A stretch of 6,206 nucleotides of DNA from contig JALWCD010000214.1 of NCBI GenBank assembly GCA_027036915.1, positions 413 through 6,618 of the forward strand. The letters are read 5' to 3'. The translations under genes were made by a program, and so were the position numbers. This DNA is from Thermodesulfatator sp. Lineage in GTDB: Bacteria > Desulfobacterota > Thermodesulfobacteria > Thermodesulfobacteriales > Thermodesulfobacteriaceae. Numbering within the stretch: position 1 is the stretch's first letter; the number at the start of each line of letters is the position of its first letter. This document shows, piece after piece, positions 1 to 6,206 of the stretch. Under the pieces are notes generated by a model. That model saw only the letters and a program-made list of their open reading frames with translations, did no database searches and was not told the origin of the DNA.

Positions 1-3000
1 CGAAAAATCTTCGAAAAAGCCGTCGGGCATCCGCCTTCGCGTCTTCAGGAAACCTGGGCCAAAAGGGTCTTTCTGGGAGAATCCTTTGCCATCGTGGCCC
101 CCACGGGCTCGGGAAAGACCACCTTCGGACTCCTCACCCTGTTGCTTACCCCGGGCAGGAACCTGGTTCTGGTGCCCACCCGTCTTCTCTGCGACCAGAT
201 AGCCGAAAAACTCGAGACTCTTTCCGAAAAGGCCGGTCTTGCCCGAAAAATTCTGGCCTACCGGGGCCGCAAGACCGAAAAGGAGGCCTTCCTGAGCGGG
301 GACTATGAGATCCTGGTGGCCACTTCGGCCTTCATGTATCGGCATGCGGAAACCCTGGCCCGGGACCGTTTTTCGCTGGTTTTCGTGGATGATGTGGACG
401 CCTTTCTCAAGCGCTCCCGCCAGGTGGAGGCCCTCTTCCGCATTCTGGGATTCAGCCCGGAGGAAATCGCCCTGGCCCTTAAACCCCGCAAAACCGAGGA
501 GGACTACGAAACCCTGAACGCCCTTCGGGAAAGACCCGGAAGGGCCAGATTGATCATCTCTTCGGCCACCCTCAAACCCCGGAGCAGCCGGGTGGCCCTT
601 TTTCAGCAACTGCTGGGTTTCGACATCCAGCGGGCGGTCTCCACCCTGAGAAACGTATTGGACACCTATCGGGAGCTTCCTCCGGAGCGTCTTCTTTCCG
701 AGGCGGCGGGGCTTTGCGCCCGGCTCGGGCCGGGGGGCCTGGTCTTTCTTTCGGAGGATTTCGGGAAGGCCGCGGTTCCCCGGGTTACGGAATTTTTACG
801 GGAAACCGGTCTCAAAGCGGTCTCCTACCTGGAGGTCTCCCCGGAAAGACTCATGGAGGGTCTGGAAAAGGGGGAGTTCGAGGTAGCCGTGGGACTAGCC
901 CATCTGGGCAACCCTCTCGTCCGCGGGCTGGATCTTCCGGAAATCCTGCGCTACGCCATCTTCATAGGGGTGCCCAAGCACCTTTTCCCCCTGACTCTCG
1001 AACTCTCCCCGCAGAGTCTTTACGGTCTACTTTCGGCCCTCCTTCCGGTCCTTGAGGGCGAGGAGGAGCTAAGCGCCCTGGCCCATCTGCGTTATCTTCG
1101 CTCCTATCTTACCCTGCGCCCGGAGGACCTCTCCCGTTATCCCCGGATAGAAAGCCGGTTACGCAAGATCAAGGACTTTCTTGAGGCCCGGCTTTCGGAC
1201 CCCGACTTCCGGGAAAGGTTGAGCCGAACGGAGGAGGTCTTCCTTGAGGAACGGGAGGGCCGGTTTTTCGTGGTGGTAGGGGATGCCGCGACCTATCTCC
1301 AGGCTTCCGGACGGGTCTCGCGGCTTTCGGTGCGGGGAGTGCTTCCGGGTCTGGCCGTGGTCCTTTCCGAGAATCCCCGGGCCCTGGCCAGTCTCAGGCA
1401 TCGTTTGCGTTTTTTCCTGGGGGAGGCCCCGGAATTCAAACCCCTTGAGGCCCTTGATCTGGCAGAAATCTCCCGCCGACTGACCGAGGCCCGACAGGGG
1501 CTCATCGAAGGCCGGAGCCCGGAGATGCGAAGCACCCTCCTGGTGGTGGAAAGTCCGCACAAAGCCCGAACCATAGCCTCTTTCTGGGGGCGCCCCGCTC
1601 AACGCCGCCTGGGACGGGTCACCATCTACGAAATACCAACCGAAGACCGTCTCCTTATGGTGACCGCCTCCCTGGGGCACGTCTTCAACCTCTCCCGCCG
1701 GCGAGGCATCTTCGGGGTCCTGGCCGAAGACGGACGGTATCTGCCCGTCTTCGACACCATCAAACGTTGTCGGTCCACCGGGGAGGAACTGGTGGATCCG
1801 GAAGAGGTGCGCGAGAGGTGTCCGGAGGGCCAGGTCTGGGACAAGGAGGAGATCCTTTCGGCCCTCGCCCGGGTAGCCTTTTCCGCGGACGAGGTCCTTA
1901 TCGGTTCGGATCCGGACGCCGAGGGCGAAAAGATAGCCTACGATCTCATGATCTCCCTCCGTCCTTATCAGCCCAATATCCGGCGCCTGGAGTTCCACGA
2001 GGTCACCCCCCGGGCCTTAAGGGAGGCCCTGGCTCATCCCCGGGACTTCAACCTGCCCCGGGTCAGGGCCCAGCTAGCCCGAAGGGTGGCGGACCGCTGG
2101 GTGGGGTTCGCCCTCTCGCGTTACCTCTGGAAGGTCTTTTCCCGCCGGGGGCTTTCGGCCGGAAGAGTCCAGACCCCGGTCCTGGGCTGGGTCATTGAGC
2201 GAGCCCGCGAGGCCAGCCGCAGGCGATACCGTCTGAGCTTTCGACTGGGAGGACGGCTTTTCACCCTGGAACTGGAGGAAGGGCGCCGGGCCAGGGCCCT
2301 GCTCGAAAGAATTTCAGAACTCCGCTGGCAGATCCTGGCCTACACCACCGAAGAGACCCCGGCCCCACCCCCCTTTACCACGGACACCGTGCTCGAGGAA
2401 GCCCATGCCCGGCTGGGCTTATCAAGCCGCACCACCATGGATCTTCTTCAACACCTCTTCGAGAGCGGTCTCATTACCTACCACCGCACGGATTCCACCC
2501 GGGTTTCCGAGGTGGGACGGTTCCAGGTGGCCCGGCCTTATCTCGAAAAGACCCTGGGGCCGGAATACTTTCGGCCCAGAGGCTGGGGCGAAGGAGGGGC
2601 CCACGAGGCCATCCGTCCCACCCGCCCCTGGGATGTGCGAGAACTGCGCTCCCGGGTGGCCCACGGTCTCCTCTCCCTGGAATCCGAAAGGGAGGCCCTG
2701 CGGCTCTACGACCTCATCTTCCGGCGTTTCATGGCCAGTCAGTGCCGAAACCCTCGCCTCCGGGTGGCCCGCATCCGTTTCCGCCTTGAGGATCTGGAAT
2801 GGGAGGATCGGGCCCCGGTGGAGGTCCTGCTTCCGGGACATGACCGTCTCTGGGACGCTCCCGAGATCTTTCGTCCGGAAGGCTCCCCGGCAGAGGCCCG
2901 GCTGAGGGCCGTGCCCGCCCGTCCGCTTTTCACCGAGGGCACCCTGATCCAGGAGATGAAAAACCGGGGCCTGGGACGGCCCTCGACCTACGCCGAGATC

Positions 3001-3231
3001 GTGAGCACCCTCCTGGCTCGCAGATACGTAAAAACCGTCAAAGGAGGGCGCCTGGTCCCCACCCATCTGGGAAAAGAGGTTTATGAGCTTCTCAAAAGGG
3101 ATTTCCCTCACTATGTCTCCGAGGAATTTACCCGGGAACTGGAAGAACTCATGGATCGCATCGAGGAGGGCCAGAATGACTGGCAGGAGGTTTGCCTTCG
3201 CCTGGAAAAACTGGTGGCGGCCTTTTCCTAG
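1..3231 (+). CDS. rgy: Reverse gyrase (SF2 helicase-topoisomerase IA fusion), 5'-truncated by window edge
   Basis: ATP-dependent topoisomerase that introduces positive supercoils into DNA; a hallmark of hyperthermophiles. The open frame runs in from base 1 (1076 residues seen, numbered here from base 1). An ATG/GTG-type start at 94 would cut into the Walker A motif, so the true start is upstream; roughly the first hundred residues, including zinc finger 1, are missing. Helicase motifs: an R-L-Q-x-x-W-A-K-R segment just before Walker A, Walker A APTGSGKT (33-40), DDVD (130-133), SSAT (187-190), an RGLDLPE segment before IFIGVPK, and motif VI QASGRVSR (434-441). The topoisomerase half has the Toprim glutamate in VVESPHKA (E517), the acidic triad in SDPDAEGE (D637, D639, E641), the catalytic tyrosine in ITYHRTDS (Y827) and HEAIRP (868-873), then the conserved GLGRPSTYAEIV segment. 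All catalytic residues are present, so it should be active. The second zinc finger is degenerate (C590, T593, C607, G610). It ends in TAG and overlaps the next gene by 56 bp. Confidence 0.97.
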   Translation, partial: RKIFEKAVGHPPSRLQETWAKRVFLGESFAIVAPTGSGKTTFGLLTLLLTPGRNLVLVPTRLLCDQIAEKLETLSEKAGLARKILAYRGRKTEKEAFLSGDYEILVATSAFMYRHAETLARDRFSLVFVDDVDAFLKRSRQVEALFRILGFSPEEIALALKPRKTEEDYETLNALRERPGRARLIISSATLKPRSSRVALFQQLLGFDIQRAVSTLRNVLDTYRELPPERLLSEAAGLCARLGPGGLVFLSEDFGKAAVPRVTEFLRETGLKAVSYLEVSPERLMEGLEKGEFEVAVGLAHLGNPLVRGLDLPEILRYAIFIGVPKHLFPLTLELSPQSLYGLLSALLPVLEGEEELSALAHLRYLRSYLTLRPEDLSRYPRIESRLRKIKDFLEARLSDPDFRERLSRTEEVFLEEREGRFFVVVGDAATYLQASGRVSRLSVRGVLPGLAVVLSENPRALASLRHRLRFFLGEAPEFKPLEALDLAEISRRLTEARQGLIEGRSPEMRSTLLVVESPHKARTIASFWGRPAQRRLGRVTIYEIPTEDRLLMVTASLGHVFNLSRRRGIFGVLAEDGRYLPVFDTIKRCRSTGEELVDPEEVRERCPEGQVWDKEEILSALARVAFSADEVLIGSDPDAEGEKIAYDLMISLRPYQPNIRRLEFHEVTPRALREALAHPRDFNLPRVRAQLARRVADRWVGFALSRYLWKVFSRRGLSAGRVQTPVLGWVIERAREASRRRYRLSFRLGGRLFTLELEEGRRARALLERISELRWQILAYTTEETPAPPPFTTDTVLEEAHARLGLSSRTTMDLLQHLFESGLITYHRTDSTRVSEVGRFQVARPYLEKTLGPEYFRPRGWGEGGAHEAIRPTRPWDVRELRSRVAHGLLSLESEREALRLYDLIFRRFMASQCRNPRLRVARIRFRLEDLEWEDRAPVEVLLPGHDRLWDAPEIFRPEGSPAEARLRAVPARPLFTEGTLIQEMKNRGLGRPSTYAEIVSTLLARRYVKTVKGGRLVPTHLGKEVYELLKRDFPHYVSEEFTRELEELMDRIEEGQNDWQEVCLRLEKLVAAFS
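3163..3170 (+). promoter_or_regulatory. Shine-Dalgarno site for the lipoprotein gene
   Basis: GAGGAGGG lies 5 nt before the ATG at 3176, inside the reverse gyrase reading frame. It is the only strong ribosome-binding site near the start of the lipoprotein frame, and it decides the start in favour of 3176 over the in-frame ATGs further upstream (such as 3083), which would add a non-signal-like N-terminus. Confidence 0.7.
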
Positions 3232-4291
3232 GCTGGGCCTGATCCTGATCCTGGTCGGCCTTACGGCCTGCGGGCTTCGATCCGGGCCCGCGCTCCGGCA
3301 ATCCTCCCTGGGCTTCAATCGGGCCCTGCAGCACGCCCTCTCCGAACAGATGATCCTCAACCTCGTGCGTCTGCGTTACGGAGAACCCCCGGTCTTCCTT
3401 GAGGTCACCAGCATTTCGACCCAGTACGGTTTTTCGGGGGATCTCGCCGGAGGGGTCAAGATCAACGAGGTCTATCCCGACTCTTACAGTCTCAATCTGG
3501 GATTTTCGTACGCGGTCAAACCCACCTTTACCTTCGTGCCCCTGCAGGGCGAGGAATTCGCCAAACGCCTGCTTTCTCCCATCCCCATCGAACACCTCAT
3601 TCTGCTTCTCAATTCCGGCTGGCGCGCGGATCGGGTGCTGCGTCTCTGCGTTCAGGCCTTAAACGGCCTGAACAACGCCCCCACGGCCTCCGGCCCCACC
3701 CCTTCCGAGGCCCCGGAGTTCCAGGAATTCCTCCGGATAAGCCGGACGCTGGAAAAACTCCGTCGCAAAGGGTATCTCCGGTTTATGTTCCTGGAGGAGG
3801 GAGGCCGGGCCCTGCCGGTAATGAAGATCTCACCCGAGGCCCGGCCCCTTCCCGAGACCAGAGAGGTCCTGAAAGGGCTGGGACTCGTCTGGGCCCCATA
3901 CTATCGTCTCCTGGGGCCGGAAGCCGAAGGAGGAGGAGATCTCATCCGGGTGGAAACCCGGTCCCTCATCGGGGTGCTCTTTTACCTCTCCCAGGGGGTG
4001 GAGGTCCCGGAGGAAGATCTGGAAAGCGGCCGGGTGACCGCTACCCGTCTTCCGGACGGAAGCCTTTTCAGCTGGGAAGAGCTTCTGGGCGATCTCTTCC
4101 GGATTCGTACGGCCTCCGATTGGCCTTCCGGGGCGGTCCTGGCCGTAAGATACCGGGGCCGCTGGTTTTACATTCCCGATACCGACCGGGATACCAAGGC
4201 CACCTTCATTTTGCTGCAGCAACTCTTTGCCCTGGAGGCCTCCAAGGGGAAGGTGCTCTCCCCGCTCCTTACTCTGCCCGTGGGCCAGTAG
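3176..4291 (+). CDS. Uncharacterised outer-membrane-type lipoprotein, conserved bacterial family
   Basis: Predicted 371-residue lipoprotein of unknown function. The N-terminus has a basic, Trp-rich n-region, a hydrophobic stretch LGLILILVG (20-28) and a lipobox LTAC with lipidated Cys32. The +2 residue is Gly, not Asp, which in diderms favours the outer membrane. The mature part resembles from memory a family of hypothetical proteobacterial lipoproteins. Its recurring blocks are a Q-x-x-L-N-x-V-R-L-R-Y segment followed by PPVFLEV (about 59-77), a segment with FVPLQGEEF and LLSPI before NSGW (about 120-149), RSLIGVLFYLSQGVEVP (262-278) and VRYRGRWFYIPD with DTKATF (about 324-344). No catalytic motif is evident; residues about 169-180 are a Pro/Ser/Thr-rich linker. 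The ATG was chosen for its strong ribosome-binding site and for giving a plausible signal peptide; longer upstream starts read through DNA already coding for reverse gyrase. The gene probably shares the reverse gyrase transcript, but no functional link is known. The twin arginines near the N-terminus do not fit the Tat consensus well. Confidence 0.85.
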   Translation: MTGRRFAFAWKNWWRPFPRLGLILILVGLTACGLRSGPALRQSSLGFNRALQHALSEQMILNLVRLRYGEPPVFLEVTSISTQYGFSGDLAGGVKINEVYPDSYSLNLGFSYAVKPTFTFVPLQGEEFAKRLLSPIPIEHLILLLNSGWRADRVLRLCVQALNGLNNAPTASGPTPSEAPEFQEFLRISRTLEKLRRKGYLRFMFLEEGGRALPVMKISPEARPLPETREVLKGLGLVWAPYYRLLGPEAEGGGDLIRVETRSLIGVLFYLSQGVEVPEEDLESGRVTATRLPDGSLFSWEELLGDLFRIRTASDWPSGAVLAVRYRGRWFYIPDTDRDTKATFILLQQLFALEASKGKVLSPLLTLPVGQ

Positions 4292-5795
4292 AGTCCTTCC
4301 CCAGATAAAAGTTCAGCCAGGAGGAGGTCCGAAAGAGGGCCCAGTTACGAGGCGGAAGTTCCAGACGGAGAAGTTTTTCCCGCCTCTCCTCCGGGGAAAG
4401 CCTTTCGTAGATTCGCACATAGACGCAGCGTCGTTTCCCGGGATAGACCTCGCACCAGCCCTCCCGGCTCCCCCCGCAGGGGCCGTTCAGGAGATATTTC
4501 GCACACTTACTCTGGGGACAGAGGAAGGCCATCTCCGCGAGCACACAGTCTCCGCATTCCTGGCAGTCGAAAAGGCCTTTTTTCAGCCAGTACTCCAGGC
4601 GGGTGAAGTGTTTTTCGAGGGCGCTTGCGGCCACACGCTCGGCCAGAGGCCGGAGATAAGGAAAGAGTCGGCTTTTGCGGGAAAAAAAACACCGGTGGAT
4701 AAAACGGGAGAAGTGATAAAGGAGCCCCCGGGCCTTTCCGGGGGAAAGGGCCTGTCTTTCCGGACGGTTGAGACCGTTCTCGGGGTCCTCCCGGTAGAGG
4801 AAGAAGGTCTCTGCGGGATGTTCCGCAAACTCCGGAAGAAACTCCGGCCAGCGGGGAAAGAACTCCCGGGCCATCTGGAGGAGTTCCCGGGCGGCCACCG
4901 GATCCAGAGGGGCCCCGCAGATGTGGACCCCCCGAAAACCGAGGCCCCGGCAGACAGCCATGAGTTTAGCCGCCCGGCGCAGGGCCGCTTCCCGTCCCCC
5001 ATCCGGAGCCCCGGCCTCGCGTTCCACGGTCCGCAGCAGCCTTTCCGAGACCGTAATCCCGGGAACCGCTCCCCGGTGAAGGATTCGGGCCAGGCGGAGG
5101 TCCATGACCAGGATTCCGGCCAGCACCGGGATCCCTTCGTGACCCTCCTCCCGCAAAAAGAACAGCAGTTCCTGGAATTTGCGGGCGGAAAAACCCACCT
5201 GGGTGATCACGAAACGGGCCCCGGCCCTGAGCTTTCGAAGGAGCTTGAAGTACTGAAGCACGGTCTCCGCCTCGCTCCATTTGAAGGGATTCACCACGCA
5301 GCCCGGAAAAAAGGGTACCGGGGGCAGGGTGAGTCCTCCTCCGGGGACCTCCGGGGGCAGACGAAAGCCCTCCCGCATCTCCGAAACCATACGCAGGAGC
5401 GAGACCGAATCCAGGTCAAAGACCGGCTTGGCCCGGCCCCGATAACCGTAACGGGGGTAATCCCCGGTAAGGATGAGAAGGGTATGGAGCTTTTCCCGGT
5501 CGAGGGCCAGAAGATCGCTCTCAATCTGGTTGCGGTTCTTGTCCTTGCAGGAGAAATGGATGATGGGTTCGGGACACACTATCCGGAGCCCGCGCCCCAG
5601 GGCCTCTGGAGCCAGGGCCGGGTGCCCTCCGGCGTTGTCCGTGATGGAAAGAGCGTCGAAAAGACCATCTTCGGCCACGGCCTCCGCAAAACGCACGATC
5701 TCCCGATAGTGCCGGGTTCGGGTGCTGCGGCCCGGCACCAGCTCGAAGGTCACCACGAAGTCCTTTTCGGAGAGGCTTTTCTGAAAACGCGTCAC
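4269..5795 (-). CDS. metF: Methylenetetrahydrofolate reductase fused to MetV-type cysteine-rich C-terminal domain
   Basis: Reduces 5,10-methylenetetrahydrofolate to 5-methyltetrahydrofolate with a flavin (FAD in the known family), feeding methionine synthesis or the methyl branch of the Wood-Ljungdahl pathway. Of 508 residues, about 13-305 form the MetF TIM barrel. Visible are TFELVPGR with the catalytic-type Glu18, HFSCKDKNRNQIESDL (80-95), LTGDYP with Asp112 (counterpart of E. coli Asp120), FVITQVGF with Gln199, and a GVHICGAP strand (289-296). Residues about 355-470 match the MTHFR C-terminal/MetV-type domain, with eight cysteines (411, 414, 417, 426, 431, 440, 448, 457) in CxxCGxC, CPxxxC, NGPCGGS, WCEV and CVY contexts, suited to Zn or Fe-S binding. 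Free-standing MetF is about 300 residues. The start is GTG, 1 nt after the upstream stop, with GAGGG 6 nt before it; homology begins soon after. The 3' end overlaps the convergent lipoprotein gene by 23 bp. The electron donor cannot be told from this window, since no Hdr, Rnf or hydrogenase gene is visible. Confidence 0.93.
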   Translation of the reverse strand: MTRFQKSLSEKDFVVTFELVPGRSTRTRHYREIVRFAEAVAEDGLFDALSITDNAGGHPALAPEALGRGLRIVCPEPIIHFSCKDKNRNQIESDLLALDREKLHTLLILTGDYPRYGYRGRAKPVFDLDSVSLLRMVSEMREGFRLPPEVPGGGLTLPPVPFFPGCVVNPFKWSEAETVLQYFKLLRKLRAGARFVITQVGFSARKFQELLFFLREEGHEGIPVLAGILVMDLRLARILHRGAVPGITVSERLLRTVEREAGAPDGGREAALRRAAKLMAVCRGLGFRGVHICGAPLDPVAARELLQMAREFFPRWPEFLPEFAEHPAETFFLYREDPENGLNRPERQALSPGKARGLLYHFSRFIHRCFFSRKSRLFPYLRPLAERVAASALEKHFTRLEYWLKKGLFDCQECGDCVLAEMAFLCPQSKCAKYLLNGPCGGSREGWCEVYPGKRRCVYVRIYERLSPEERREKLLRLELPPRNWALFRTSSWLNFYLGKDSTGPRAE

Positions 5796-5796
5796 G

Positions 5797-6206
5797 CTAT
5801 TCCCTCGAAAGTCCCAGGGCTTTGAGTTTGCGGTGGAGATAGCTCCGGCGCAACCCTATGGCCTGTGCCATGCGGGAGATGTTGCCTCCAAACTCCTCGA
5901 GCTTACGGCGCAGAAACTCCCGTTCGAAAAGCTCCCGGGCGGTCTTGAAGTCCGAAACCCGCAACCATTCCGGCACCTCGGCCGGGGTTTGCGGGCCTTC
6001 GGCGTACTCCAGAAACTCCCTGGGAAGGTCGTTCAGGGTAATCTCCTCCCCGGGGGAGACGATCACCAGACGTTCGATGAGGTTCTTGAGTTCCCGCACG
6101 TTGCCCGGCCAGGGATAGCGCTTCAGGACCTCCAGGACCTCGGGAGCGACCGTCTTCCGCCCGAGGCCGCTGTGCCGCGAAAGCTCATCCAGGAACTCCT
6201 CTACGA
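5797..6206 (-). CDS. Sigma-54-dependent transcriptional regulator (NtrC-type), C-terminal part, truncated by window edge
   Basis: C-terminal 135 residues of a bacterial enhancer-binding protein that uses ATP to open promoters held by sigma-54 RNA polymerase. The fragment begins in the late AAA+ domain. The segment ending Y-P-W-P-G-N-V-R-E-L (residues 30-39 of the fragment) is the family signature, with Arg37 as the sensor II arginine, followed by LKNLIERLVIV and a DLP motif. The last ~50 residues form a Fis-type helix-turn-helix: NISRMAQAIGLRRS then YLHRKLKALG (about 108-131). This HTH, with its R-S-x-L-H-R-K-L-K pattern, resembles those of NtrX/AtoC-like response regulators, so a receiver domain is likely, but the N-terminus lies beyond base 6206. 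Reading in from the edge gives residues V-E-E-F-L. The in-frame GTG at 6099 is only an internal codon. It ends in TAG one base before metF, so the two genes almost certainly form one operon. The signal it senses cannot be told from this sequence. Confidence 0.93.
   Translation of the reverse strand, partial: VEEFLDELSRHSGLGRKTVAPEVLEVLKRYPWPGNVRELKNLIERLVIVSPGEEITLNDLPREFLEYAEGPQTPAEVPEWLRVSDFKTARELFEREFLRRKLEEFGGNISRMAQAIGLRRSYLHRKLKALGLSRE
5802..5806 (-). promoter_or_regulatory. Shine-Dalgarno site for metF
   Basis: GAGGG (read on the - strand) sits 6 nt before the GTG start of the reductase and inside the last codons of the upstream regulator. Together with the TAG-C-GTG junction it suggests translational coupling. 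Confidence 0.55.

Noticed and set aside
1159..1998. 279-codon open frame on the - strand within reverse gyrase
   Set aside because: Shadow frame opposite the helicase/Toprim junction; the composition is that expected from GC-rich antisense.
3176..3200. Twin-arginine (Tat) signal in the lipoprotein N-terminus
   Set aside because: The RR pair is not followed by the consensus x-F-L-K pattern, and the lipobox after a standard hydrophobic stretch fits the Sec lipoprotein route.
2422..3360. 312-codon open frame on the - strand within reverse gyrase
   Set aside because: Antisense of a well-supported topoisomerase coding region; no family motif and no ribosome-binding site that stands out.
4274..4287. 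Possible terminator hairpin GCCC-GT-GGGC at the convergent gene ends
   Set aside because: The loop is only two bases, the stem is short, and no T-run follows on either strand.
4227..5825. 532-codon open frame on the + strand opposite metF
   Set aside because: It is the GC-rich antisense shadow of metF. The - strand product has clear MetF and MetV-type motifs, while this translation shows no recognisable domain and a Gly/Pro/Glu-rich composition.
5850..5870. Reverse-strand TGGCAC...TTGC resembling a sigma-54 promoter
   Set aside because: The two elements are too far apart (17 nt from the first base of TGGCAC to TTGC instead of 11) and lie inside the regulator HTH coding sequence.

Overview
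The window is a gene-dense, GC-rich stretch of bacterial chromosome with two gene pairs facing each other: two genes on the + strand (about 1-4291) and two on the - strand (about 6206-4269). There is essentially no intergenic DNA. The + genes overlap each other, the two pairs overlap by 23 bp at their 3' ends, and the - genes are 1 nt apart. Both outer genes run off the window.

Left half: the largest gene encodes a reverse gyrase, a fusion of an SF2 helicase and a type IA topoisomerase. It lacks only its N-terminal end (first zinc finger and start of the helicase), which lies before position 1. Reverse gyrase is the hallmark protein of hyperthermophiles and extreme thermophiles. Its second zinc finger, inside the topoisomerase module, has lost two of the usual four cysteines. 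Overlapping its 3' end is a gene for an outer-membrane-type lipoprotein of a widespread but uncharacterised bacterial family.

Right half: on the - strand, the C-terminal part of a sigma-54 activator (end of the AAA+ domain plus a Fis-type helix-turn-helix) is followed 1 nt later by a methylenetetrahydrofolate reductase. This MetF carries a cysteine-rich C-terminal domain of the MetV type, fused in one 508-residue chain. The arrangement links a one-carbon (possibly Wood-Ljungdahl) enzyme to a sigma-54-type regulator by operon structure.

Organism: the sigma-54 activator, the diderm-type lipoprotein and the Shine-Dalgarno sites argue for a bacterium, and reverse gyrase argues for growth at high temperature. 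A GC-rich thermophilic chemolithotroph, for example of the Thermodesulfobacteriota (Thermosulfurimonas/Thermodesulfatator-like), would fit. That placement is an inference from gene content, not from a phylogenetic marker. I see no RNA genes, insertion sequences, CRISPR arrays or convincing promoters or intrinsic terminators. This looks like ordinary core chromosome with a few unusual details, not an obvious new defence or mobile system.
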